A stretch of DNA of 52,186 nucleotides from JAJDFU01 sp964641965. Lineage in GTDB: Bacteria > Bacteroidota > Bacteroidia > Chitinophagales > Saprospiraceae. Where the stretch lies: contig CAZXLD010000034.1 in NCBI GenBank assembly GCA_964641965.1, positions 1 through 52,186 on the forward strand, written 5' to 3'. The number at the start of each line of letters is the position of its first letter. Position 1 is the stretch's first letter. Both the position numbers and the translations under genes were made by a program. Positions 27,452-35,813 of this stretch are shown here, one piece after another. A model generated the notes under the pieces. It saw only the letters and a program-made list of their open reading frames with translations. It had not been told where the DNA came from and did no database searches.

Positions 27452-28129
27452 ATGAAATTCAAGCTATTGCTAACCTGCTTATTGGTCAGTGCATTATCAA
27501 TCAGTCTGATGGCCCAGGGAGGCCAGGGAAGAGGAATGGGACAGATGGGGGAAAAAATAAAAGCTGAACTCAATCTGGATGAAACCCAAGAGGCGGCCTG
27601 GACAGCCGTTAATCAAAAGTACATGGAAGAGCTCCGTGGCCTTCGCGGTGATAATTCCATGTCAATGGATGAAAAGAGGACCCAAATGGAGGCGATTCGA
27701 ACAGAATGGAATGCCGAACTCTCTTCTATTTTGGATGAAGAGCAATTGGCAAAATGGGAAAATATGAAGGCGGAAGGACAGGCCCAGGCTCAAGAGCGAA
27801 AGGGAGAACGGAAGGCACGAAACCAAGAACGAATGGCTGAACTATCGGAAAAGGTCAAAACGGAGCTAGAACTCACAGATGAGCAAGCTATGCAATGGGA
27901 GGCCTTAAACCAGACGTATACCAAAAAAATGAAAGCCATCACCGCAGACGGTAGCCTGACTCGGGAGGAGCAAAAGGAACAACTCCAAACTATTCAAGCT
28001 GAAAAGACGGAAGAGCTTTCTCAGATTCTAACTCCAGAGCAAATGGAGGAATGGACAAGCATGAAAGAGGAAGGCAAAGTTAAAATGCAAGAGCGTAAGC
28101 GCACGCGTGAACGCGGAAATCGCCAATAA
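27452..28129 (+). CDS. Secreted Spy/CpxP-like protein with duplicated LTxxQ unit
   Basis: A 225-residue protein with a signal peptide (residues 1-22, ending LMAQ) and a body almost wholly helical and charged. It contains two tandem copies of about 85 residues: KIKAELNLDETQEAAW...LDEEQLAKWENMKAEG and KVKTELELTDEQAMQW...LTPEQMEEWTSMKEEG, the LTxxQ pattern of the Spy/CpxP chaperone-like fold. Spy and CpxP are periplasmic and respond to envelope stress; that role is inference. The C-terminus is Arg/Lys-rich (ERKRTRERGNRQ). It has a long upstream region with dyads and a clear terminator downstream. Confidence 0.75.
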   Translation: MKFKLLLTCLLVSALSISLMAQGGQGRGMGQMGEKIKAELNLDETQEAAWTAVNQKYMEELRGLRGDNSMSMDEKRTQMEAIRTEWNAELSSILDEEQLAKWENMKAEGQAQAQERKGERKARNQERMAELSEKVKTELELTDEQAMQWEALNQTYTKKMKAITADGSLTREEQKEQLQTIQAEKTEELSQILTPEQMEEWTSMKEEGKVKMQERKRTRERGNRQ

Positions 28130-28177
28130 AAATCGAGCGTTTTAGGTGTAGATTATTAAGGTTATTCCTTAAGTGAG

Positions 28178-28206
28178 TGGGGAGCGCATGCGTTCCCCAT
28201 TTTTTA
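28178..28206 (+). terminator. Rho-independent terminator after the LTxxQ gene
   Basis: TGGGGAGCGCA pairs with TGCGTTCCCCA (one G-U pair) directly followed by six T. It lies between the end of the LTxxQ gene and the convergent end of ruvB. Without a T-run on the other side it should act mainly on the plus strand. Confidence 0.8.
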
Positions 28207-28208
28207 CT

Positions 28209-29237
28209 CTATTCGAATAAGGTACCTTCCCTTCCAGGAGGAACTACCCCGATATGGCGGTAGGACTTTTCAGTAGCTTCTCGCCCTCTGGGTGTCCGCT
28301 GGATGTATCCCTCCATAATCAAGAATGGCTCGTGCACCTCTTCAATCGTACCGGGTTCTTCTCCAACAGCAGTTGCAATCGTAGTTAAGCCCACGGGCCC
28401 ACCTTTGAATTTGTGAATGATGGTATGGAGGATCTTGTTGTCCATCTCATCCAGTCCACCTTCGTCTACATTTAGGGCTTCCAATCCATACTCTGCAATG
28501 GCCTGATCAATGGTACCGTCTCCTTTTATTTGTGCGAAATCTCTAATTCGACGTAGTAAGGCATTGGCAATGCGCGGTGTACCCCGGCTGCGGCGGGCTA
28601 TCTCTCGGCCACCTTTAGTATTCATTGGAATATCCAGGATGCCGGCAGATCGATGTAATATTTTTTCCAGCACTTGTACATCGTAATAATCGAGATGGCA
28701 ATTGATACCAAAACGGGCTCGCATTGGTGCTGTCAATAGTCCCATACGAGTGGTCGCTCCGACCAGGGTGAATGGATTTAGGTTGATTTGAATACTGCGT
28801 GCATTTGGCCCTGAATCGATCATGATATCGATCCGGTAGTCCTCCATGGCAGAATACAGATATTCTTCTACGACCGTATTTAACCGATGGATCTCATCAA
28901 TGAAGAGGACATCCCCTTCTTCAAGGTTGGTGAGTAAGCCCGCGAGGTCGCCCGGTTTTTCCAATACGGGTCCGGAGGTCATTTTGAGATTGGCCCCTAA
29001 TTCATGGGCGATGATATGGGATAAAGTCGTTTTACCCAAGCCCGGAGGGCCATGCAACAGTACATGATCTAAAGCTTCTCCGCGTTGGAGTGCGGCCGCA
29101 ATGAATACCTTCAGGTTGTCGACAATCTTGGGTTGTCCAGCAAAATCCTGTAGCGCTTGTGGACGTAAGCTTCTTTCAGCCTGCTGGTCTTCTAAGCTCC
29201 ATTCTTCTGCATTCGGATCCAATAAGGGATTTGTCAT
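28209..29237 (-). CDS. ruvB: Holliday junction branch-migration helicase RuvB
   Basis: The hexameric AAA+ motor of the RuvABC resolvasome; 342 residues as in most bacteria. Walker A GPPGLGKTTL lies at about residues 63-72, Walker B is LFIDEIHRL, sensor 1 is GATTRMG, and the C-terminal winged-helix domain ends in GYIQRTPRGREATEK. ruvA and ruvC are not adjacent. The gene begins 56 bases downstream of a small lipoprotein gene on the same strand and may share its transcript. Confidence 0.98.
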   Translation of the reverse strand: MTNPLLDPNAEEWSLEDQQAERSLRPQALQDFAGQPKIVDNLKVFIAAALQRGEALDHVLLHGPPGLGKTTLSHIIAHELGANLKMTSGPVLEKPGDLAGLLTNLEEGDVLFIDEIHRLNTVVEEYLYSAMEDYRIDIMIDSGPNARSIQINLNPFTLVGATTRMGLLTAPMRARFGINCHLDYYDVQVLEKILHRSAGILDIPMNTKGGREIARRSRGTPRIANALLRRIRDFAQIKGDGTIDQAIAEYGLEALNVDEGGLDEMDNKILHTIIHKFKGGPVGLTTIATAVGEEPGTIEEVHEPFLIMEGYIQRTPRGREATEKSYRHIGVVPPGREGTLFE

Positions 29238-29293
29238 TTGACGAGCTAAGGTATGTGATTGAAGATTATTCTATGGAAAACAATCTCAAGTAT

Positions 29294-29617
29294 TCAATCA
29301 TCCAATTCCAAGCAGGTGATTTTACCGGCCAGGTTTTCTGCCATGCAGATCGATACATAATCCTCTTCGGCGGTGAATGCCAGCCGTACCTTCAGGCCGT
29401 CTTTGGGTTGAAAATCAGGATTAGCATCGTATATGGGCAACAAAAGCCGGCCATCTTCTAATTTGATCAAGAAAGTACAGCCATCAAGCCCGGTTCGATC
29501 CACAAAAGTACCTTTTGTATCACAGGCAGAACCACTGCCGGTCTGCTGCTTGGTTTTACATCCCAGGAACATCAGGTTTAGGCAGATCAGGGCTAAAAAA
29601 AATCGGTTAATTGCCAT
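29294..29617 (-). CDS. Small lipoprotein of unknown function
   Basis: 107 residues with lipoprotein signal (lipobox FLGC, Cys near residue 20) and a short beta-rich body (FVDRTGLDGCTFLIKLEDG, VRLAFTAEEDY, ITCLELDD) with several Cys, which suggests a small disulfide-bonded OB- or beta-sandwich-like domain. The DGC-F-L-I/ED-G pattern recurs in Bacteroidota lipoproteins that I cannot name. It precedes ruvB by 56 bases. Confidence 0.7.
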   Translation of the reverse strand: MAINRFFLALICLNLMFLGCKTKQQTGSGSACDTKGTFVDRTGLDGCTFLIKLEDGRLLLPIYDANPDFQPKDGLKVRLAFTAEEDYVSICMAENLAGKITCLELDD

Positions 29618-29753
29618 AGGTTAACTATTGAAAAAAAGAGATGGGGAATGTCTTTCTAGGCGGCCAACCAAGTCCGGTTTTTTCTTTTATTTTGAGGCGT
29701 TTTTGAATCTTCCACGGCCCTTCCGGCCTCCTTAACCAAAATACATATTATAC

Positions 29754-31022
29754 ATGAGCGGAACAAAGATCGAAATTAAAGACGGAACCCTGGTTGTCCC
29801 CAACGACCCTATTATTCCATTCATTGAGGGAGATGGTATCGGTCCAGATATCTGGGCGGCATCGGTACGTGTATTTGATGCGGCAGTGGAAAAGGCCTAT
29901 GGAGGAGCGCGCAAAATCGTTTGGAAGGAAGTACTAGCCGGGCAAAAGGCATTTGATTCCACTGGTGAATGGCTTCCACAAGCCACACTGGACGCCATTA
30001 ATGAGTTTCTGGTTGCCATCAAGGGGCCTCTTACTACGCCTGTGGGTGGCGGCATCCGTTCGCTCAACGTAGCCCTTCGTCAGAAACTGGACCTGTACGC
30101 CTGTGTTCGTCCGGTGCGCTATTTCAATGGGGTTCCTTCTCCGGTCCGGCAACCCGAAAAAGTAGATATGGTCATTTTTCGGGAAAATACGGAGGATATT
30201 TACGCCGGCATCGAATACCTGAATGGTACGGAGGAAGTGGAGAAGCTCAAAAAGTTTTTGCAAGACGAGCTAGGGGTAACTCAAATTCGATTCCCGGATA
30301 CAGTTTCGCTGGGGATCAAGCCTGTATCTGTTGAAGGGACAGAGCGCCTGGTGAAATCGGCCATCCAATACGCCATTGATAACAAGCTACCTTCAGTTAC
30401 CCTGGTACACAAGGGAAACATCATGAAATTCACAGAAGGTAAATTTAAGGAATGGGGGTACGAACTGGCGGAGAAAGCATTTGCTGACCAAGTATTTACC
30501 TGGGCTGAATACGACCGAATTGCAGCAAAGGAAGGGCGCGAGGCTGCGAATAAAGCAGAGGATGAAGCCTTGGCAAAAGGAGCAATTCTGATCAAAGATG
30601 TTATTGCTGACGCCTTTTTACAACAAATCCTAACGCGTCCGAACGAGTATTCCGTCATTGCCACACTAAATCTGAATGGAGATTACATTTCAGATGCCCT
30701 TGCGGCAGAGGTAGGCGGCATCGGGATTGCCCCTGGAGCTAATATTAATTATGAAAGTGGAAAGGCTATTTTTGAAGCCACGCATGGCACAGCTCCCAAG
30801 TACGCTGGATTGGATAAGGTCAATCCGAGTTCTGTAATTCTTTCGGGAGAAATGATGTTGCGGTATTTGGGCTGGAAAGAAGCGGCCGATCTGATTATTA
30901 AAGGCGTGGAAGGAGCTATTTCAGATAAACAGGTCACTTATGACTTTCATCGATTGATGGATGGAGCCACCTTGTTGAAAACGTCTGAATACGGAGACGA
31001 GATTATCAAAAACATGGACTAG
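29754..31022 (+). CDS. icd: NADP-dependent isocitrate dehydrogenase (E. coli type)
   Basis: Converts isocitrate to 2-oxoglutarate and CO2 in the TCA cycle. The 422 residues align by motif with the homodimeric E. coli enzyme: the isocitrate-binding GGGIRSLNVALR (with the Ser that IDH kinase phosphorylates in E. coli), ENTEDIYAGIE, KGNIMKFTEG, and the cofactor segment HGTAPKYAG, whose Lys-Tyr favours NADP. The start at ATG 29754 follows a pyrimidine-rich leader. It is monocistronic with a strong terminator. Confidence 0.97.
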   Translation: MSGTKIEIKDGTLVVPNDPIIPFIEGDGIGPDIWAASVRVFDAAVEKAYGGARKIVWKEVLAGQKAFDSTGEWLPQATLDAINEFLVAIKGPLTTPVGGGIRSLNVALRQKLDLYACVRPVRYFNGVPSPVRQPEKVDMVIFRENTEDIYAGIEYLNGTEEVEKLKKFLQDELGVTQIRFPDTVSLGIKPVSVEGTERLVKSAIQYAIDNKLPSVTLVHKGNIMKFTEGKFKEWGYELAEKAFADQVFTWAEYDRIAAKEGREAANKAEDEALAKGAILIKDVIADAFLQQILTRPNEYSVIATLNLNGDYISDALAAEVGGIGIAPGANINYESGKAIFEATHGTAPKYAGLDKVNPSSVILSGEMMLRYLGWKEAADLIIKGVEGAISDKQVTYDFHRLMDGATLLKTSEYGDEIIKNMD

Positions 31023-31037
31023 CCAGTCCTTATATGA

Positions 31038-31076
31038 CAAAAAAGGCTGCTCCTGAAGAGGATGCAGCCTTTTTTG
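31038..31076. terminator. Bidirectional rho-independent terminator
   Basis: A perfect 13-bp stem (CAAAAAAGGCTGC and its complement) with a 13-base loop; the A-run on one side and T-run on the other serve both icd (plus) and the convergent A-type carrier gene (minus, ends 31095). Confidence 0.9.
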
Positions 31077-31094
31077 TTTGTACCTAGGTTACAA

Positions 31095-31451
31095 CTAGGC
31101 AGAAAAGGAGGTACCGCAACCACAGGTATCTTTTGCGTTGGGGTTGTTGAAGGTAAAACCGCGATTATTCAATCCCTCCAGCCAGTCAATTTCAATACCG
31201 AGCAGGTAAATAGCATGTGCTTTTTGCATCAACACTTTTAACCCGCTTATTTCGTATATCTGATCGTTTTCTTTTTGGACATCAAATCCCAGGATATAGG
31301 AAAAACCAGAACAACCGCCTCCTTTCACCCCTACGCGCAAGCCATGTTCATCAGAAACATCCTGCTCCTGTTTGATCCGAAGCAGTTGCTTCACAGCACC
31401 TTCTGTCAGGGTGATTGGTTGCAAGGTAGTCGTTACTTCACTCATTTGCAT
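31095..31451 (-). CDS. A-type iron-sulfur carrier (IscA/ErpA/SufA family)
   Basis: A 118-residue HesB-like-domain protein that carries Fe-S clusters to apo-enzymes. The three conserved Cys are present: one in GGCSGFSY and two in the C-terminal CGCGTSF. VGVKGGGCSGFSY and the C-terminus position are typical. The start could be ATG 31451 or the second ATG (31445); nothing decides. It is monocistronic; the Suf operon is not in the window. Confidence 0.93.
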   Translation of the reverse strand: MQMSEVTTTLQPITLTEGAVKQLLRIKQEQDVSDEHGLRVGVKGGGCSGFSYILGFDVQKENDQIYEISGLKVLMQKAHAIYLLGIEIDWLEGLNNRGFTFNNPNAKDTCGCGTSFSA

Positions 31452-31669
31452 CTATGGTTTAAAAGCCGAATACAAAAATAAACAATTTACAAACGTCTCA
31501 AAAAATGCCTTGGTTCTATAGTTGTGCGTAAATCTTCCATGGGCTGCCTGTGATGTTTGGGATGCGACAATGTGGGTAAAGGACTGCGTCCCTGGATTAA
31601 CGCTCCGCTTTTCTGTAACAGAATCTTAGACCGCTTCGTATCTTCGCAGCTTTCAGCAGTATTTGCCTT

Positions 31670-32206
31670 ATGCCTGTTTGGTTAGACGTTATATTGGAAA
31701 TAATAAAATCCGTGGTGCCGGCGCTGATCGTATTCCTGACGGTTTACGTGCTACTCAAGCAGTTCTTTGCCGGTCAACAACAACGGTTTGTCCACGAATT
31801 GAAACAAGGCAGCCAGAAAACAGGCCTTCCGCTCAAAATGCAAGCCTACGAGCGGCTTTCTTTGTTCTGCGAACGGATTTCCTTGCCCAATATGTTACTC
31901 CGGATTCAGCGAAATGGAATGACCGTTTCGGAATTGCGGGTAGCCTTGTTGATGGGTATTCAGCAGGAGTTTGAGCACAACGTCACCCAACAAGTCTACG
32001 TATCGGATCAGTTATGGAAAATCATCAAGTTCGCACGTGATTTTAACATGGAGATTATTGCCCGGGCTGCCGATTCATTGGATAGCAGAGGTAATGCCCA
32101 GTCTTTGGCAGATGCTATTATCCAAGTACTGGATGAGCAGCAAGGCGATCCCCTCCATCAAGCTCAATTGGCCATAAAAAAGGAAGCAGCAGTGTATATT
32201 GGATAG
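31670..32206 (+). CDS. Single-span membrane protein of unknown function (DUF7935-like)
   Basis: A 178-residue protein with one N-terminal membrane span (about residues 8-30) and a helical cytosolic domain containing QAYERLSLFCERI, SELRVALLMGIQQEFEHN and QVYVSDQLWKIIKFA. It resembles a Bacteroidota-specific family I believe is catalogued as DUF7935; the name is from memory. No function is known. It is followed by composite repeat D. A weak -7-like TATCTTCG lies about 20 bases upstream. Confidence 0.65.
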   Translation: MPVWLDVILEIIKSVVPALIVFLTVYVLLKQFFAGQQQRFVHELKQGSQKTGLPLKMQAYERLSLFCERISLPNMLLRIQRNGMTVSELRVALLMGIQQEFEHNVTQQVYVSDQLWKIIKFARDFNMEIIARAADSLDSRGNAQSLADAIIQVLDEQQGDPLHQAQLAIKKEAAVYIG

Positions 32207-32735
32207 GTGCACGTAAGCCACTCGATACTAGCGCCCAAGGGCGCGATGCTGTGGATGCCGGATACTCGATACCCGTAAAATTGATACTGTTGAAGCTCGC
32301 TGCGCGATACTTACGCCTAAAGGCGTGATCCTTGTAGCTGGATACTGGATGCTCGATACTGGATGCACACTTCGCGATGCTGGTTGCTCGATGCTCGATG
32401 GACGGCACACGGTGGACGGACAACCTATATCAGGGACGTACACCATCTGCCATTCGCCATTCGCCATTCGCCATTCGACATTTGCCATTCGACATTTGCC
32501 ATTCGTAACTCGTCACTTGGCATTTGCCATTCGACATTTGTAATGCTGTAGAAGCTGTTTCAGGTCATAACCTAAAATACCCCTAAGCACACGTTCGATT
32601 GGCCAGCCAGGATTAATATGGCTTCATCCTGATAAATGAGTCCTGCATTTTTCCGAAAAAAGAAACCGACGCCCTTCCCATTTGTTACCTTAGCATTTGG
32701 TCGGCAGCCCCGGCTATGAAAACGAGTGAAATATT
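32207..32735. other. Intergenic region filled by composite repeat
   Basis: No gene. It holds the composite repeat at 32215-32545 and about 190 bases before the BFN gene in which only a weak -7-like TACCTTAG is visible. Confidence 0.7.
32215..32545. repeat. Composite heptad-repeat element, copy D
   Basis: Degenerate GATNCTS heptads (about 32220-32400), the same linker as in copy B (32-base identity at 32415-32446) and about fourteen CATTYGC-type heptads (32447-32545). The 38-base block at 32302-32339 matches copy B apart from 3 bases, and a hairpin GCGCCCAAGGGCGC replaces the GCGCCAAAGGCGC of B. Array lengths differ between copies while the linkers are conserved. Open frames on both strands are repeat artefacts. 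Confidence 0.88.
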
Positions 32736-33323
32736 ATGGAGAAGATTGCATTAAACGTGGTGGCACTGGCCAACAGCTCTACACAACCCAGCAGCTTTGT
32801 CGTAGTTTTAAAAGAGGAAGAGGGGGTTCGGCGTTTACCTGTGGTGATCGGTGGGTTTGAAGCGCAATCCATTGCTATCGCAGTAGAAGGAATAAAGCCC
32901 GCCCGCCCATTGACGCATGATCTTTTCCGCAATACCCTCGATGACCTTGGCGTAAGTCTCCAAGAAGTAGTTATTTCCGATCTCAAGGAGGGAATTTTTT
33001 ATGGTAGGTTAGTATGTCAGCAAGCTAATGGAGAGCCATTGGAAGTAGATGCCCGAACCTCCGATGCAATTGCCTTAGCTGTACGGGTCGGCTGCCCGAT
33101 TTATACCTATCCGACTATAATGGATCAAGCCGGTATGGTATGGGAGGAAGAGGAAGGTTCTTCAGAGGCTGTTACAGCTAGTCCCGCAAAAAATGCACCA
33201 CTACATACACTTTCCCTGACGCAATTGAATGCATTGTTGCAAGAAGAACTGGGTAAGGAAAATTATGAGCGTGCGGCCGAGATTCGGGACGAAATCAAGA
33301 AACGTGAAGGCTCGGGGAACTGA
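32736..33323 (+). CDS. Bifunctional nuclease (BFN/DUF151) domain protein with C-terminal UVR motif
   Basis: A 195-residue protein. The N-terminal about 130 residues are the BFN domain (LPVVIGGFEAQSIAIAVEG, RPLTHDLF, EVDARTSDAIALAVR); in plants this family has been described as a nuclease, while in Thermotoga-like and other bacteria the role is unsettled. Residues about 158-192 (LTQLNALLQEELGKENYERA) form a UVR motif, the UvrB/UvrC contact helix also found in Clp-linked adaptors. The pairing suggests DNA-repair or protease contact. It is monocistronic; the next gene begins 87 bases later on the same strand. Confidence 0.88.
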   Translation: MEKIALNVVALANSSTQPSSFVVVLKEEEGVRRLPVVIGGFEAQSIAIAVEGIKPARPLTHDLFRNTLDDLGVSLQEVVISDLKEGIFYGRLVCQQANGEPLEVDARTSDAIALAVRVGCPIYTYPTIMDQAGMVWEEEEGSSEAVTASPAKNAPLHTLSLTQLNALLQEELGKENYERAAEIRDEIKKREGSGN

Positions 33324-33358
33324 TCCTCCAGATCCGGTCGTCTTCCTGTCAAGCTTCC

Positions 33359-33388
33359 TTGTTCAAGTACGATGGATTTGTACCTTTA
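33359..33388 (+). promoter_or_regulatory. Candidate promoter of the aminopeptidase P gene
   Basis: TTG (33359-33361) and TACCTTTA (33381-33388) are 19 bases apart; the -7 box differs from TAnnTTTG only at the last base. It ends 22 bases before ATG 33411. Confidence 0.4.
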
Positions 33389-33410
33389 AGGGTACATTCC
33401 CAATGAGCAC

Positions 33411-34808
33411 ATGTTTGAACCTCCCATTTATATAGAAAGACGCGGTAAACTGCTCGAGTCTGTCCGCAACGGATACATTCTTTTTCTTGGCAACAAGGAG
33501 AGTCCGAAAAACTTTAAAGCCAATCCATTTCCGTTCCGCCAGGATAGTACATTCCTATACTTCACCAGCCTTAACTTGCCAGACCTGGCATTATTGATCG
33601 ATGCAGAGGAAGGTACTGAAACGCTCTACGGACCAGTCTATTCGCTGGATGATGAAATCTGGATGGGTCCTCAACCTTCTTTGATTGACCTATGCCGCAA
33701 AGCCGGGGTTTCCAATTCTGAGCCCATTTCCAATCTTAGTGAAAAACTGGATAGCATTCAGCTGGAAGGCAAACCCATCCACTTTTTAATGCCTTACCAG
33801 GGGATATCCATGCTCTTTCTGAGTAATGTGCTCAAAATCCCTTCTGACCAGTTAGCAGACCATTCTTCAGCTGAATTGATTCGGGCCGTAGTTGCCCAAC
33901 GGGAGATAAAGACGGAGCGGGAAGTTGAGGAAATGGATTTGGCGGTTACCCTATCCGGCAGGATGCACAAAGCCGCTATGCAATCTGCACACGAAGGTAT
34001 GCTGGAAGCGGAGTTGGCAGGTCTGGTCGAAGGACTGGCAGTGGCTGGTGGGGGCAACCTGGCTTATCCAGCTATTCTCACTGTGCATGGAGAAGTGTTG
34101 CACAACCACCATCACCACAATCGCTTGCAAGCCGGACAAATGGTTCTGGGGGACTTTGGGGCGGAAACCTCCAATGGATATGCAGGAGATATTACCCGAA
34201 CTTTTCCGGTTGGACGTCAATTTTCGTCCCGGCAGCGCGAGATTTACGAAATCGTTTTAGAAGCTGAGCTGCAGACGATTCAGGCCTTGCGTCCAGGTAT
34301 TTCTTTTAGGGAAATCCACCTGCTGGGCTGCCGTGTCCTAGCTGACGGGCTGATCCAGTTGGGTTTAATGAAAGGCGAACCGGAAGCGGCTGTGGCCGCT
34401 GGGGCTCATGCGTTGTTTTTTCCACACGGCCTGGGCCATATGATTGGTTTGGATGTTCACGATATGGAAGGGTTGGGGGAAGATTATGTAGGCTACGATG
34501 AGGAGGTAAAACGGGATTCCCAATTTGGGCTAAAAGCCTTGCGGCTGGGAAAACGCCTAAAGGCAGGATTCGCAGTTACTATAGAGCCTGGCATCTATTT
34601 CATTCCTTCCCTGATCAAAAAATGGAGACAAGAAGGGCTCCACAAGGAATTCATCGCTTACGACCGATTAGAGGATTACCTGGATTTCTCGGGTATACGT
34701 ATTGAAGACAACTTCCTGATCACCCAGGATGGGTATCGATTGATAGGTGATCCCATTCCAAAAACAGTCAAAGAGGTGGAAGAATTAAGGCAGCGAGGGG
34801 TGGACTGA
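33411..34808 (+). CDS. Aminopeptidase P family (Xaa-Pro) metallopeptidase
   Basis: Removes N-terminal residues ahead of proline. This 465-residue protein has the N-terminal creatinase-like domain (RRGKLLESVRNGYILFL) and the pita-bread catalytic domain with all five metal ligands: Asp in LGDFGAE, Asp in GDITRTFPVG, His in HGLGHMIGLDVHD, Glu in TIEPGIY and Glu in RIEDNFLI. A His-rich HNHHHH run precedes the first ligand. No signal peptide, so it is cytosolic. The length fits the AMPP group (PepP-like). Confidence 0.94.
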   Translation: MFEPPIYIERRGKLLESVRNGYILFLGNKESPKNFKANPFPFRQDSTFLYFTSLNLPDLALLIDAEEGTETLYGPVYSLDDEIWMGPQPSLIDLCRKAGVSNSEPISNLSEKLDSIQLEGKPIHFLMPYQGISMLFLSNVLKIPSDQLADHSSAELIRAVVAQREIKTEREVEEMDLAVTLSGRMHKAAMQSAHEGMLEAELAGLVEGLAVAGGGNLAYPAILTVHGEVLHNHHHHNRLQAGQMVLGDFGAETSNGYAGDITRTFPVGRQFSSRQREIYEIVLEAELQTIQALRPGISFREIHLLGCRVLADGLIQLGLMKGEPEAAVAAGAHALFFPHGLGHMIGLDVHDMEGLGEDYVGYDEEVKRDSQFGLKALRLGKRLKAGFAVTIEPGIYFIPSLIKKWRQEGLHKEFIAYDRLEDYLDFSGIRIEDNFLITQDGYRLIGDPIPKTVKEVEELRQRGVD

Positions 34809-34890
34809 TTTTAGGGTTAAAATAGTTTGCTGGGCGGCCGTCTTGGAAGGGACTAGTTTCTTGTGAGTTCACGCACCAGGCAATTTGGGC

Positions 34891-35742
34891 CTATTGACTA
34901 ATACTCCATTGCTTCATGAGCCATTTTTCCAACTCCGGTTCGAGGATATTACCTGGAAAAGACCAGCGCACCAGGTCCATGTGTCCTTTTCCGTCCAAGT
35001 GTAGCCAGGTTGTATTATGGGGCGATTGTTCTTGTCGTCGTTGAGCCCAGGGGAGCACCGCTTGGGACTTCACGATTTCATCCATTTTTCCATGTGCTAT
35101 AAAAACAGGTAATTCCAGGTGATTATGGACATGAGCCATCGGGTTCAATAGAGCCTGATTGGGGGGAGGGAGCGTTCTTTCCATGGCTAGTTGTACCGGT
35201 TTAGGCATTTGGCCTATGGCCAAGGGCGGAGCAATCAAAATCAGTCCGGCAAGCCGTTGACTGTTCCAACCAGCTTCTTCCAGGATCGTTGGGTCGGTTG
35301 CGGTGACCGCAGCCAGGTGGCCACCCGATGAAGCACCTCCAATAATCCACTTGGTCTCATTAGAAAAAGTCCTATCTAATAATTGTAACAGAGTAAGAAT
35401 ATCAGCTCGAATGTGTTTGCCGTAATGAAAAGGGAGTCTTCTCACCGAAGGCAAGACACAATCAAGGTGGCGTTGGACAAAGAAATGGCCATGATGCCGG
35501 AATCGCTCGGGATGGCCGAACGTCCAGGCCCCACCGTGAAAGAAAAGGACTTTTAGATTTGGGATTGGGTCTGGCACTTCCTGAATAACTGCGTATTGCC
35601 GAAGACCAGGCCCATATACTACTTTTCGTTCGTGTAAATCAGGAACAGGCAATGCACCTAATTCCTTCCAATACGAACGCAGGTCTTTCCATTCTTTGCC
35701 CCAGCGTTTTCCAATGTGGGTCCCCTCTATTGAGTATTCCAT
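34891..35742 (-). CDS. Alpha/beta hydrolase (HSL/carboxylesterase type)
   Basis: A 283-residue protein starting at ATG 35742 (MEYSIEGTHIG); a TTG 33 bases upstream would extend it but overlaps the divergent promoter. HGGAW is the oxyanion motif of the HSL/BD-FAE type, GASSGG holds the nucleophile Ser, and Asp (GKMDEIV) and His (GKGHMDL) complete the triad. Such enzymes hydrolyse short-chain esters or, in the arylformamidase group, N-formylkynurenine; the substrate is unknown. It is divergent from the CHAT gene with a 71-base gap. Confidence 0.88.
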   Translation of the reverse strand: MEYSIEGTHIGKRWGKEWKDLRSYWKELGALPVPDLHERKVVYGPGLRQYAVIQEVPDPIPNLKVLFFHGGAWTFGHPERFRHHGHFFVQRHLDCVLPSVRRLPFHYGKHIRADILTLLQLLDRTFSNETKWIIGGASSGGHLAAVTATDPTILEEAGWNSQRLAGLILIAPPLAIGQMPKPVQLAMERTLPPPNQALLNPMAHVHNHLELPVFIAHGKMDEIVKSQAVLPWAQRRQEQSPHNTTWLHLDGKGHMDLVRWSFPGNILEPELEKWLMKQWSISQ

Positions 35743-35763
35743 ACCAAATTCAGCTTGTCGACT

Positions 35764-35792
35764 TGTGGGATGCAATCAATACCCTAACTTTA
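35764..35792 (+). promoter_or_regulatory. Candidate promoter of the CHAT gene
   Basis: TTG (35764-35766) and TAACTTTA (35785-35792) with 18 bases between; one mismatch in the -7 box and spacing one below the usual range. It lies 22 bases before ATG 35814. Confidence 0.3.
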
Positions 35793-35813
35793 GCCATAAG
35801 TACGAATAATAGA

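Noticed and set aside
31038..31076. Hairpin after icd as a regulatory RNA
   Set aside because: A symmetric stem with A- and T-runs between convergent genes is fully explained as a bidirectional terminator.
32228..32551. Several overlapping open frames on both strands (72-101 codons)
   Set aside because: They are read entirely through the heptad arrays; their proteins are periodic (SSIQ..., WRMANGEWQ...) and occur only because a 7-base repeat has no stop in several frames.
35652..35813. 54-codon N-terminal extension of the CHAT frame
   Set aside because: It lies over the divergent hydrolase gene and the promoter region, and removes the clear signal peptide from the N-terminus.
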